Below, one piece after another: positions 33,700-46,400 of a DNA stretch of 64,000 bases. The stretch covers positions 310,001-374,000 of the forward strand of contig NW_026570229.1 of assembly GCF_019649055.1 (NCBI RefSeq), read 5' to 3'. The stretch is from Paramacrobiotus metropolitanus. Its lineage: Eukaryota; Tardigrada; Eutardigrada; Parachela; Macrobiotidae. The translations under genes were made by a program, and so were the position numbers. The notes under the pieces were generated by a model, which saw nothing but the letters and a program-made list of their open reading frames with translations, searched no databases and had not been told where the DNA came from. Position 1 is the stretch's first letter, and every line of letters starts with the position of its first letter.

Positions 33700-34792
33700 C
33701 GGCAGCCAGAATACGTAACCGATTTCAAGGGCAGTCGGAACGTCTAGCACGTCGCGGTACAGTAATCTTGAGTCATGCTGTGTTTCGCTTAAACACTCGT
33801 ACATTCCTTTCAAGTTCGACAACCTTCGAAAACATCACGTCTTGTTACTCATCACAATGGTTTTTATTAATAGCATTTTGAATTTTGTCATCCAAAGTAC
33901 GCGATACAAGTCACAATAAACGGGAATTCTCGCGCGAAGCCATGGAACGATTTTACCGCAAACTTTGCTAAAAATTTCAAAAGAAATAATAAAATTATTC
34001 TGATTTACTGTATGTAAATGCATGAAAGGGGAGGCACGCGCCTTGCGGCTATTGGTAATTTAATATTTGAAAATTCGACTATAAGGTCAACAGGTGCACA
34101 AAGCGCGAAGCCAGAATACAGCCTTATTGCAAAAACTGCTCACAACTGTGAGGGAGAGACTTTAATGTAAATGCAATAAAGCAACAGGGAAAAAAACACT
34201 CATACATATGACGTGAAGTGGCCAGTGCGAATGTAAAATCATTGAGAATGAGCGGCCATTCGAGCCAAACAGAGAAGATGCCTGTCTGCGGTACTGGGCG
34301 GATCCAACACGCGCGATGCGAAACGCTGGTTGGCCGAAAACACAGGCGTTGTCAGAGTCGAGGCCGATTCAGCTTGCGCTGAGTGACTGAGTGCCGGGTG
34401 CAACTCAGAACACCGGAAGCGGGACTGTCGCTAGATGTCACTACGGTGGGCACAAAAGCTACTGGTCCAACACTCCGTTCCATCCTTTTGCGCTACTTGT
34501 ACCTTTCATTTGGTGCATAACTTTGTCGTGGCGCTATCATTTATTCCACCGACTAATACAGTATTACTACTATAAGCGAACCGGTTAATTTTCTCCTTAC
34601 GAATTTTTGCTGCAGCCGCTAGTTTTGAAATAATTCCTTTCCAAGTTGTCTAACTGTTTCTAAAACTGCTGATGATACCAAGCACAGTAAAGCATCTACT
34701 CTGTATGCCGCACTCTTTCTTTTTTACCAAAAGTACTAACATGCTGACAAAAAACTTATCTGGTATTACTGCCGGTAACTAGTTGCAGATTT
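33700..34792. other. Region upstream of SNTX-GTPase gene, nothing recognised
   Basis: No convincing coding frame. It should contain the promoter and possibly a first exon of the downstream gene, because a good splice acceptor (TTATGTTGCAG) ends at 34801. Confidence 0.4.
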
Positions 34793-35415
34793 ATGTTGCA
34801 GGACTCCACTGTAGAGCGAGCAGCTCTTGGCAGAATTGCAAAGATTGGTGACCTTTACGATGCTCGTGCCGACAGCTTTACCGGTCTGAGTATACTGAAA
34901 GGCAGTGTGCCGACAGCCAGTTTGACTATGAGAGACAACCATTTCAGCCACTACAATTTCACTGTTACCGACAGTTTTGAAGACAAATTCAGCAATCTCG
35001 AGGTCAAAGCAGAGTTAAAGGTTAGCGTTTTGGTTGGTCTGCTTCCGATCGAAGGGTCAGGAAAATATCTGACTGACAAAAAATGTAGTGCCCGGTCCGT
35101 GAAGACAGAACGCTGTACTACAACATAAAAACAGTCAAGGAGCAACTGAATGTGCTTCATAAAGATCTAGCAGACGTTCTCTTGTTAGAAGCGATCATGG
35201 ATAATAATAGTGCCACGCATGTCATTATCGGAATCGAATGGGGAGCAAATTTTTGTGTATCGGCAGAAGCTGTCAACAATGACAAGAAAAATGTCAAAGA
35301 AATTGAAGGATGTCTGAAAGCCGAAATGGAAATTATTTCGGCATCGTTTTCTGGAGCTGGATTGGGTGTATCCAAAGAAATCACAAATTCTGAGAACAGA
35401 AACGTTTCTATTAAG
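34793..35415 (+). pseudogene. SNTX-like (stonustoxin-family) N-terminal region, frame broken
   Basis: Two overlapping frames encode the N-terminal module found in stonustoxin/neoverrucotoxin-like proteins, which has a MACPF/CDC-like pore-forming fold in the fish toxins. Recognisable parts are ALGRIAKIGDLYDARADSF, FEDKFSNLEVKAELK, GSGKYLTD and, in the second frame, ATHVIIGIEWGAN. The phase changes by one base between about 35085 and 35110, where no intron fits. The ATG at 34793 overlaps a strong acceptor, so the coding start may instead be exon entry at 34802. The segment ends at a GTGAGC donor after 35415 and is continued at 38393. Outside fish venoms such domains occur in many non-venomous animals, so venom function is not implied. 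Confidence 0.7.
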
Positions 35416-36135
35416 GTGAGCACTTCATGGGCTAAAATATTGCTACTATGAACGTAACCTACGTAGATTCGCATCAAATTTTGTTGGTTGGTTGCGGATG
35501 CAAGCCAAATAGTGGGGCACTGGGGGCGGCATGCGGTTGGCTCTAGTGCTGCGACCAGTGACCTCTGAGTGATGAGCTATGAAAAGATTGGTATAGAGTA
35601 CACACAGTATTATACGATTCCAGATCTGTTCGATGGTTCGGTGTCCGTTTACTTTGATGGTGCATCATTCGGTATACTTGTATTCAAATCTTTTCATTTT
35701 TATAGGCAATACGCCCCAAAGCAACAAGAGCTGCAAGGGCGGGCGTACTACATGATAGTTAAAATTTAAGTCTGTATATTCTCTGTGGTGAAAGACCTTT
35801 CACTGAAAAGGCAAAGTTAGTATTCTTTTTGAAAAACAGAGCCTTTTCTATCCACTAGTAAGTAGAATCTGAAACCCTGGGAGCTTTTGGCCCGGCTGTA
35901 TCAGATGAAAATCCACAAAACCAAAAGGGTGCGACAAAACCGCAGGATAGTGTGTCAAACACCTCCAACCGTTTCTGCCAAATGTTTTGCAGCCAGATTG
36001 CAGTTAGCCTAATAACAATTTAGTTTGAATAAATGATGGATGATGTTAGTAAAAGTATCTGTAGGAATATGTACCTGAATGCGCCTGTGGAGGAATTACA
36101 AAATTGGAGCAGTCACTTTGGGTGAGCCTGTTGTA

Positions 36136-36297
36136 CTGTAGCGGCTCGATCAAGTGGCGGCACCACAGAGTTCGTGTACGGGAAAACAGCACACATGCAG
36201 CGTGTGCATGCTCATGCGCTAGCACGAGCAGTGCACACTTTGCAGAGAGCTGATTCCCGTACACAAACTCTGGTGCCACTTGATCGAGCCGCTACAG
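36136..36297. mobile_element. TA-flanked MITE in intron
   Basis: Inverted arms CTGTAGCGGCTCGATCAAG and CTTGATCGAGCCGCTACAG are flanked by TA (36134-36135 and 36298-36299). It is 162 bp with arms of about 48 bp, and non-coding. Confidence 0.8.
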
Positions 36298-38392
36298 TAT
36301 AATATTTTGAGTTCTATAAAGATCTAGAAAAGCTTAGAAGATCTCGTCAAAATGTAGTGAACGGAGTCAATGGTACGAGTATTACTCGAGGTGTAGAGCG
36401 CGCAAAGGTAGTGCATGGAGTAAAGGTACATTGTCTGCCGTAGGAAATTGTGAACCGAGAGAAAAGTTTTTTATAAATTTGGCATTTAAAAGTTAAATTA
36501 TAAAAAAACTACTTCAGTTCCACACCATTCCAGTTCCACACCATGCGTGTTAGGCCGACATGGTTGATGACTTCTTCTCTGTAGTCCGTTATTATGGTCG
36601 TAGTTATTATGGTTGTTTTTAAAAGTTTTATTTAAAAAAACGATGTTAAGCGACAGTTTAAAATTGATAACAGTTAGCTCCACCATGGCCGTAAGGTCCG
36701 GCGAGTGACCAAACAGGATCAAAACTGACTAAACCGGGGTCTTTGAGGTCCTTCTTGTCTTGTCAGTCACCTCCATGTCATAAAAGTATAGGTAATTATC
36801 TCAAAAATTACAGGAATCTTTGAAAATTTATATTAATTGGCAGAAGCGTCATAGACAATGCAATAGATATCACAAAAAGCCCATAAAATGCTGTAGGCAA
36901 TACCGATCTTAAGTATAGTGGTCATCGAAGTGATCGCCGGTCTGCACAGACCGGAAATGCGAAATCCATATTTTGTGAAGCAAAATATGTCATCATCTTT
37001 GGAATTTTATTCTCTTGAAACGTTAATCAATAACTAAGAGGGCCAATTTTTATGCTATTGGAAGAATATTAATATGCAAAATATTGGGGACCAAATGTGA
37101 GGACCAGGAAACAAAAAGGTATACAAACGAAAAAAATGCAAAAGATTAAAGAAAGAGACAGTGGTTTTTACATCCGATTAAAATTAACTTATGTCTACAG
37201 AGTGCTGTAGTGGGCCAACGGTACACGCTTTATCTAGGAAAACTTCCTAGAAAGAAAGCTAAAAAATAAGAGTATCTCGAGCAGAAAATAATCAGTCCTT
37301 CTATTTGTAAGCTTTGCAAAACGTTTTGACAACATTGAAATAGCAAGGACACTGCAAGCATCTGTTATCATAAGCCACTGCTGAAAACGCTTGGAAGGTG
37401 AGAAGAGAAGAAATAAAAAACAATTTTACAAATGACCATGATAAGGGTGCCAAATGTGATTATGTGACGCAAGCTTCATAATTTTCGTTTCTGTAGTTCT
37501 TCATTGAACCTTCTAAAATTTCATTTTTCGTGTTGCCTTAATAAATAAATTATATGTCTTAACGGAGGGGTAACCAATTTATACATGATATGGGCATCTG
37601 GACTGCTCCGCTGCTGTGTACGAGTAAACTGGCTGGTATATGAAAAGGTGATCCAAAAATTTGAACACCGGGAAACACAGGTCATACAAAAACACAAAAC
37701 ATAAGTCGCACTCTGCTGAGTGTGAGTTCTTTTGCGTGAAACTTAATGTAATTGACATTACTATCTGTAATTAACAGTTCAGTTTAAAATAAGTAAATTA
37801 TGTAAATAACATCCTGTTGATGATGTGAAGTGTGTGACCGTTGTGAAATGTGGTAGCCAGTGGGAGAGCAAAAAGGTAGTTGTGAATGTTGTGAATAAGC
37901 CTTTATTCGCAATGAGACTGAACAAACAACGAAGCAACACAAACACATAAGCTGGTGAAAAGCTGGTGAAACAATCTGTTGACAAGCAAGCTGACAAACA
38001 GAGAAGCTGGAGAAGTAATGGGCCAAGATCATAAGCAAAAGCTCGCTAGACATACGGTGAATGCGATAGCGGATGCGAACCGCTAGGTCAGTCGGTAGCG
38101 TCTAATCAAAGAGCACGCATAATAAGTAGCGCAATGGACGGGCGCATCAGGTAGCACACCGCACCATGAGTCATGTCTATAGCGTAATGGTGATGAGCAG
38201 TACAGATACAAGCAGAATGCACTCAATGCAGTGAGTAGCCGTAGAATATCTCACACCGTCGTAACGATGGCAGGGAAAGTTTGATTAGTGTTCGAAACAT
38301 GTAGTGAATGAAGGTGATTCGCTTGTTGTAGAAAGTTGAAGTTCCACCATAAGAGACGTTATTCATAACTAAACAAAATTTTGCTTTTACAG

Positions 38393-39608
38393 TTTTACGG
38401 AGACATTCTACCGGATGGCGATCTTCCGCAGACTATCGAGGACGCCCAGCAACTGATGAAGAAAGTGAAATCTCTCGTTGCGTCCGTGAACAGTGGTAGA
38501 GGAAAACCGATAATCTACACAATGCTACCACTGTCTCTGATTAGGCATTACTTTAAACTTAAAGCAACAGCGGACGTGGAACTTCACAGATTGGATGACG
38601 ACATCATACAGAAGCACGTACATGTCTTCGACGAGATTGCCTACTCGAGACAAATCCTTAATGATCTACATCGCGACTTGGTTGAGAATCAGTTTTGTCT
38701 GTCGGCAGAACACGCTGAAAAGGTCATGACAAAACAAAAAGAACTTGACATAGCGGAATCGAAATTCAAGGCAAGTTGAGCACGTAACCTAATTGCGGTT
38801 CGCTCCGGCATTTCGGATGCCAGCATACTGGAGAAAATGCACTCTGAGTTCGCATTATCTGAATTCTCTAAGACTGAAACAGAAGCGTTCTGTGCTGAAT
38901 ATGGGAAGGTTTTCGAAACCGTTAGCATGGCCAAGGAACTTATCGCAAAGGGCATCACCTACATGGATAAATGCGAAGGTGTTGACAAGTATATTGTTAA
39001 ACACGCAACATCAGAAATATATTTTCTTAGCTTTTATAAATCTGCCAGAGAAGAAGATCATGAGAAATGGCACCGAATCTTGGGGATGTTCCTGGGAATG
39101 TTGAGCGATGCTCGAAAAATATCGTCACCTAACGGAGGCCACCAAATGTTCGTGTTCATTGACCAAGATCTTGTTAGGACAGGTCCTCCTAAAACCAACA
39201 AAATTACTATATCGCATTATCGCAACGGCAAACTGATCACAAATGACTTGATCGGAGATATCGAGAGAGATGCATCGCTGAATGTTGCTACGTCAAGTCT
39301 TATTGAATGGAAAGAGAAGCCGATTAAAAGATGCGACCTGGAAGTTCGCTGTCCAGGATCGCAACCCGGAGGACAGTGCAGTGCCCAAGATAAAAAGTGG
39401 CTGTGTGTAACTTGCAAAGAACTCCTGGAATACGGACTGGATGACAAATTTGTTTATTGCTCATGTGGAGGAGCACCCGTGGAAACGTACACCTTCAAGT
39501 GTAACGAGCATAAACATGGACACCAATACGCAAATTTTGAACGAGGCCTTTTAATGCCGCTGCTTGACAAATTGCGTCCCTTCAAGGAAATTAATATTTT
39601 AATTTTGG
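38393..39608 (+). CDS. SNTX-like middle region and Cys-rich module of SNTX-GTPase gene
   Basis: It opens after the acceptor TTGCTTTTACAG and continues phase 0 from 35415 across a 2977-bp intron. FYGDILPDGDLPQTIEDAQQ matches the segment that follows the pore-forming-like domain in stonustoxin-family proteins. A helical region follows. A single in-frame TGA at 38777-38779 interrupts it while both sides stay protein-like, so either a nonsense mutation or an error. The end carries a probable zinc module: WLCVTCKELLEYG, CSCGGAP, KCNEHKHGH. The exon ends in ILIL plus one base of a Gly codon at 39608 (donor GTGAGC). The acceptor at 41604 completes that glycine, so this is one gene with the GTPase. 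Confidence 0.75.
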
Positions 39609-39676
39609 GTGAGCATCTAAGCGTTTAAAATTTGAACCTTCTAGCTCGGCTCGTTAGAGAACCATGCGTATATTAT

Positions 39677-40145
39677 AGCAGTGCATACTACGGTACAGGC
39701 ATACAGTATTACAGGCATACTATTGTCTATTATAGTGCAGTACTTCAGGTTCTCTGGAATTTTTGTTATTTTGCGCGCTAGATGTGCCCATGAACCGCTT
39801 CAACTGTCCAGCACCAGCGAACTTGAATCCGGCGCGCGTTGGTTTATGCCGCCGCTGGTGGATTGTGAATTTTTAGAATACTTTATTGGTTAATTTATTA
39901 TGCTACGAGTATAGATTTGATTAGAACAAAAGCGTTGTTTACAGATTGTATTGACAGATTGTAAAATGCTAAATGAATTTTTGAAAATTTAGAATCTGGC
40001 AGCGGCGGCATGGGCAAAATTCGTGCTGGACAAGTGAAGCGGTTTATGGGCACATCTAGCGCAATGCACGCAAAATAAGTAACAAAAATGCCATAGAAGC
40101 TAATTACTGGACTGTAATATTATGCAATATGCACTGCTACGTACG
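39677..40145. mobile_element. Foldback element in intron
   Basis: The left arm contains AGCAGTGCATA, then GCGCTAGATGTGCCCATGAA and GCCGCCGCTG. The right arm carries the reverse complement of the same blocks in the same order (AACCGCTTCA, GTGCCCATAAACCGC). The arms are ~150-190 bp and imperfect, with a short centre. Confidence 0.65.
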
Positions 40146-41062
40146 GCTCCCCTTAGTTTTTATTTGGCTACGCTTTACTTACCATGGCAGATGCAATAAT
40201 TTTTTTAAACATATCGCTTTACAAAAGATGAGATTTTTTTCATTTACACCCGGAAAATGGGCGCTTGTCAGTAAGCATTCACTGCAGTTTTTGCACTTCA
40301 TTGAATTTCTCTAGGTTCATGCAATCCGTTAGTCAGCGCAAAAAATTCAACAACGAGATACATTTTAAGTTAGGAAATGAACGAAAATTTTACCAGCTGA
40401 AAGTTCTTAAGTAATGGGAAATTCACGATTTTTTACTAAGCCTAGTCTACTGTACTACTACCATATGGGGTGGTTATGTACTCACAGTTTATATATACAC
40501 CTCTATGGAAAACGGAATCACTGAATTCGCAAATTTTTCGTTTCTGTAAGCGCTTTATTTGCGCAATAGGACTGCATTACAAAATTTTAGGTTTAACTGC
40601 TTAATATTGATTTTATCAAGAAAACTGCTCGACATTATAACTGCCATAATGCTCAACTCCGTGCAAACTGCCGATCACTACGAAAAAAAACAATAAAATG
40701 TCTACTCGTATACTTGTGATTCAGACTTGAAATTTGTTCCGCTTTTTTCATTTTGCCGCGCGAAATAATTAAACTGTTCGGAATGTGATGAAATACCAAA
40801 CCCACAGGAACTGTTCATTAAGAACTGCGGCTTCTAGCGCTGCGCGACGATGCTACGATAATTATTCTGTGAGACTGTGCGCACAGAAAGATAATAACAG
40901 AATAATAAGGGAATAATTAACAGAATAACTAACAGAATGTTAGAATATTTAACAGAATGTCAGTGGTGTTTCAAATAATGTAGACACGACGGGCATTCGC
41001 AAAAAATCTCAAAAGCGTTACTAGTAGCTCAAGCTGCAAAGCGAAGTGCTTCCTTACCATTA

Positions 41063-41232
41063 CGAGGACAATTGGGTGCTGTGAACACCCCCTTCACGAT
41101 TGGGCTGCGATGAACAGCCGTAGCTCGCAACGCTACTGTGATCACAGTCTAAATGCAAACGGCTTGAATTTAGCCGGCTGTTCATCGCAGCCCAATCGTG
41201 CAGGGGGTGTTCACAGCACCCAATGGTCCTCG
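41063..41232. mobile_element. TA-flanked MITE with ~55-bp near-perfect arms
   Basis: Arms begin CGAGGACAATTGGGTGCTGT and end ACAGCACCCAATGGTCCTCG. There are only two or three differences over ~55 bp, and TA lies on both sides. It is probably a young insertion. Confidence 0.85.
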
Positions 41233-41603
41233 TATGAAAAATGCCGAAGGTTACTAACTTACACCAAGTAGGATAAATAACTGGAATTATTATGATAAAA
41301 TACAGTAAAGAGTATACGAGGAGGCGGAGGAGCATTTCCATTGACTCGGTACCATTGACCGAGCTGAGCTGAACACCAAGTCTATTAGCGGCTGACTTAA
41401 ACCGTCAACAGATGATGGTAGCTGTTGCGCAGATGATGATGATTAGCGTAGCAATCTACAGTTGACCATTACGTAAGTGAAGCACTAATGTATCTTAGTG
41501 TTCAGCATAACTCATGGGCGATGAATGCGCTATGGAGTCAATGCTGTTGCTCCTGTATATGTGAAGTACTGTATCTGCAATGCAGTGGATAATCTTTATT
41601 CAG

Positions 41604-43411
41604 GCGAAACCGGAACCGGAAAGTCAACATGGATTAATGCCTTTGCAAATTGCTTAACACACACGAAACTGGACGATGCTGTGGCTAACCCGGTCTACCT
41701 AATTCCGACTTCTTTTACAATTACCGATGATAATTACAAAAAGGTCACCATTACAGTAGAATCGACTTTCGGAGCCGCAGCGGAAGCGAATGAGTGGACG
41801 ATAGTTGGACAATCAGCTACACAGTTTCCGAAAGCTTATATCTTTAGAAAAGGCGATTCTCTGGTTCGCATAATTGATACGCCGGGCATCGGCGATACAC
41901 GCGGCGCCAGCATGGATAAAGCCAATTTCCAAAATGTTCTGTCGTATTTATCTCATCTGAGCGAACTGCATGGAATATGCATCCTGTTAAAACCCAACGA
42001 AGCCCGCTTGACAGTGATGCTGCAGTACTGCATTAAAGGACTTCTGCTACATCTGCATAAAGATGCTTGCCAAAACATTCTCTTTGTCTTGACCAACAGC
42101 CGTGCCACACTCTATAGGCCAGGAAATACGTATGCACAGCTGGAGATACTGCTTGGAGGAATTCCTCAGAATGGCATTGTCCTCGCCAAACCCACAGTAT
42201 ACTGCGTCGATAACGAGGCGGTACGGTACATGGCCTGTGTTCAGCATGGAATGACATTCACCGACACCGATAAAAAATGCTACGAAGCCAGCTGGGAAAA
42301 GACCGTAGAGGAAATGGAAAGAATGTTCCAGCACATCCTCTCCAGACCGCCGCATGCCCTTCGCAACACGCACTCTTTGAATAATGCCCGTCGGCTTATT
42401 CTGGCATTCACTGAACCTCTGGCAAAAATTTCAGAAAGTATTTTAGCCAATGTTAGACTGGCAGAAGACAAGGAAAACGAAATCAGATTAAGTCTGAATG
42501 ATAAACGCAGCTTGGAAGGAAAATTGTACGTTTCCGTTTTGACGGTAAAATCAAAACCGCTCCCGCGGCCCCGAACGGTCTGCACGGCATCAAAGTGTAT
42601 CAGCGTGGTCAACGGTGTTACCAACTTCAAAACATGGTGCCATGAAGCCTGTGACCTTGAAAACGTGGTACCTGGTCGCTATCCGAATCCCGACCTGAAA
42701 AGATGTTCTGCAATGCTGCCCAGCAAAGGGGAGGAGTGCGCCCATTGCGGCTGCAGTTGGGACAAACATGTACACGTCATGTTGGACTACTACGAGGCAC
42801 ACGATAAGATTGTGGATAAAAGTACTCAGGAACTACTGCGGCAAAAAAACGGAGATATTGATGCGGCCACGGCGTTTCTCGACAAGCTTGCCAAACGAAA
42901 GGACGGCCTGAACAAGGAGATGTCAACAATTACGTCAGTTGTATCACACTTTGGCAGTTTTTTGAAACAAAACGCTATTGTACCATATAATGACGCAATG
43001 GAAGACTACCTGAACTATGCCATATTAGAAGAACAGAACAAAATCCCCTTAGGTGCTAGTGACGCAGTTAAGAAAAACTTGGAAGTGATGCTATCCAAGT
43101 ATCGGATTGAACGCAAAATTCTGGATGACGCAATGGCTAAAGGTAGCAAAGTCGAAATGTCGCCGCAGGATATCGAGAAAATGGTTCAGACCCTGTATGC
43201 GTTGCCTATTAAAGGAGCGGAAATCCGCAGTGCGGTAGAGAATTCGAAAAACGCCCAAGAGCACAGCGTACTCCGTCAGGAATTTGCTTTTACTCCATCG
43301 TCTAAGCAAAGTAATTCAGGATTTGCCAAATGGACAAAAAACAAACTGCAGGAACTCTTCAAGCACGGCGAATCTCCTAGCACCACTTATCCCACTAATA
43401 GCGCGGTGTGA
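41604..43411 (+). CDS. P-loop GTPase half of SNTX-GTPase gene
   Basis: Spliced in phase with 39608, it encodes 601 residues to the stop at 43409-43411. The P-loop GETGTGKST begins right at the exon start. DTPGIGDT is the Mg-binding G3 box near 41875-41900, and VLTNSRAT near 42089-42112 sits where a base-recognition motif is expected. A Cys/His cluster (CAHCGCSWDKHVHVM) lies near 42736-42780. Helical C-terminal regions follow (around EEMERMFQHIL and later). The arrangement of Cys-rich module, NILILG strand and GETGxGKST matches a group of large AIG1/septin-related GTPases seen in invertebrates. GTP-dependent assembly at membranes is a reasonable inference. No break is seen in this half. Confidence 0.85.
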
Positions 43412-46400
43412 GCAACGGTATGCCGAAGCAAAAGATTGTTGGATCAGACAACTGGACTAGCTTTGTCGTTACGATGGAGAGTATGAACCGGTAGCCGGTG
43501 GTCGTAAACTCGTAGTCTCTGCAGAAGCCGTTTTAAAAGTTAGTAAATATATACTCATAAACCTTTCTTTAACATGACTAATGATTTTGTTTTTGTGGCA
43601 AGTAGATAGATATTCTTACGTCTTCCCATGCGGTGATAATCGGTTTTCCGCGTCCCTTTTTTCCGCGCGTATAGGCCGGTTTCAAAGCAAGAAAGTTTTC
43701 TTTTTGGTAAAGAGATATTGTACGAGTGTAGTTTGATTTAATCTGCGATGTGCAACAGGTCGACAGCGGTTTTCTGTCTGAGAAACCGACTTTTGGATGA
43801 CCTTCGAAACATCTTTCCAGTATGTTTCGCTGAGTATCTTTTTTTCCGCTTTTGTTTCATGTGGGATACATTCGGGATGCATTAAAAATACCACAGAGGT
43901 ACCTTGGGATACGGCAGTGATTAAAAATTGAATAATTCGGGCGGGTACTAGAAGAATACATAGAGGACTGGGATTCTGTGCATACGAGTGAGAACACATG
44001 CCCAGAAAAATTTAACGCGTACAAATGCTAACCGTGCCATAGGTAGATAAGGACGATTTCATTTGGAATGGGATAGCTAACAAAGCAAAATATGTGCGCC
44101 TAAGGGGAAACATGTGTACTTTACTCATGCTAACATGTTGTAGTTACAGTAAACTCGAGAAACACTAACTATTTAATAGTGTCACGGAGAGGAGGAAATA
44201 TTCTCCTGTTTTTATTGTGAATGCGGTCAAGGCAGGCTCTGTCATCCCGGTGGCGTACATTCCGCAAAAGATTCGATCTCTTGCTCTGCGTCAGCGGTGC
44301 AGGCGGGTGAAGGTTTCCCCGGGGAAATTCCCCGAGTTTCTTAGTTGCCAGCGGTGAGACAAAATCGACTAGATGTTGCAGCTTCTGTTCCTGCTTATTC
44401 TGGCGGTCCATCAACGCTTTCCAGTCGGGCTGCACTTGGTCTACGACCGCCACTTTGGACCGATCGGCGGGGGCAGATGCTTGTACTGAACGTACGTCTG
44501 AAGATTACGAAGGACAATAACGATTTTGATTGTGTTTTATGTTTACAACTTTTTCGTTTTATTTAGTGCAGATTTGTGCTGGCGTATTGTTATCATGTTA
44601 TGTGCCCTGGCTAATGTCGATCAAAAGCACCTGCCTTCGCCCATGCACGATAAAGTCTGATATCTATCATATCATTGTATAAGTCCAGACTGTATTGTCA
44701 GAGAAGCTCGACAAGTTTCGTTAACCAGGTTGTCTACTAGCTTAACTTTTAAAGGATAAACAAACAACCAGACTGATTCAGACAGCAGGGACGACAGTCG
44801 GCTACTACTCGCATCTCAACAACCGGCAACCGCGGATTGAACAGTCTAATGATGGCTTGTTCGTTGCCTCTTTTGTTTCCGCTGCTCTCCCATCTCTGGA
44901 GCAGATACTCTGGAATCAGTGCACACGTGCATGCGTCCTTTTAACTGACGTATCCTTCCGTATCCCAACAGTATTCCTCGTTTATCCTGCATGTATCCCG
45001 TTACTTTTCTTAGATTCTTCGGTTTTCTTATATTTTCTTAGGTCTTCGTTTGTTTTTCTTATGTTTTAGAAGGACGTTTAGTGGGATACATGTAGAATAC
45101 ATAAAGGATACTGCAAAGATACGGTAGTGGACCAAAAGATGTCAGCAAATTACGAGGATACATGAAGAATACGTCGAGAATACCGTGGGATACGGTGGGA
45201 TACTGCGGATACAAGTAAAACGGCATGTTTAGAAAAATTTAATGTGTACGAAGCGGTCCATATCTATTAGATTTAGATTGACACAATAGAGCCGTCATCA
45301 CACCTCATTAGCGATGCTGCCGTTGTAAAATAAGGACGGACTCCTTTGATACGTGACATAAGCGCAGTGCGGGCTGTACGTACTCGGAGAAAACACATTC
45401 TTTAAAGGAATTGGAAGCATTCTTTCACTTCCAAAGCAAAATGTCCACTACATTAGCGCACTTGAAAATACATGTATTTTTTGAAGTGGTAACTCAAAAC
45501 GGCCGCAACTGCCGACTGCGTTGTACCAGAAAATCAAGTATGTACAGTATATCTTGGGAAACATGTATGCTGATTTGGCAGCGTCATGGACTCGTGTCAG
45601 GCATTGCTACCGCGAATGTCTTTAACGCAAAAGACATGCTACTCTGAATAGCTTTTGAGTAAAATACCACGCTCAGCTTTCTAGCCAAAATTTCACATAC
45701 GTTTCTCTTAGACTATGCAAACGAGTTCCCTGCTTCCGGGAGTTTATTTGCTTTTCATCATTTAGAAAAGTTTTCGCTGTAACACTCGTTTGACCCCAAC
45801 ATGTACTACACGATCGCTATTACCTTGCTAATCTGGATTCCGGTCATTACTCGTACGGTATGTACTGTAATTTTTCTATATTGCATATTTAACGCAGAAG
45901 TGTGGAGAAAGGATCTGGGATTGTAGATGATGCACGCCGGCCATAACAAAGCGCTAAACGTTCAGTATGGTTGAGCTGATAACATATTACTCTACTGGTT
46001 GGTTTCGGTACTGATGTGCACGGTTTCGTAATTGTTGTCTTGCAGATATCTGCGCCATCATCAGAGCCGACCAAGAATGCATGGTTGACCCGGGAACCGG
46101 ATGCCGTTGGCGCTACCCATCATCGTCAAGTTCGACAACACACGTTCCTTAGTTTTGGCAGACCTTTTCGGTGTCTGCTCAAAGACGGCAGTAAGCGACC
46201 GATAAACACAACTGTGTAGTGTAAACTGTAAAGGAACGGTGTTCCTCGGCATTATTCTTGTTTGTAGAGATGCACGTTAATACCCCCTCCAGAGGTTTGA
46301 CCTATGAATTCAACGCCACCACGTGGCCCAACTATCGCGATAACTGCGGTACGTGAAAACTGGAATTTTGACATAATATTACTTATGTACCCATTTCTCA

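Noticed and set aside
34793..35415. Reading the SNTX-like domain as a venom toxin gene
   Set aside because: The domain is widespread in non-venomous animals, there is no signal peptide visible, and here it is fused to a GTPase and broken.
38771..38823. Possible 53-bp GC-AG intron to remove the TGA at 38777
   Set aside because: It would leave the downstream exon out of phase, and the sequence around the TGA reads as continuous helix, so I treat the TGA as an in-frame stop.
41060..41341. Minus-strand 93-codon ORF
   Set aside because: It lies over the MITE arms and has no conserved content.
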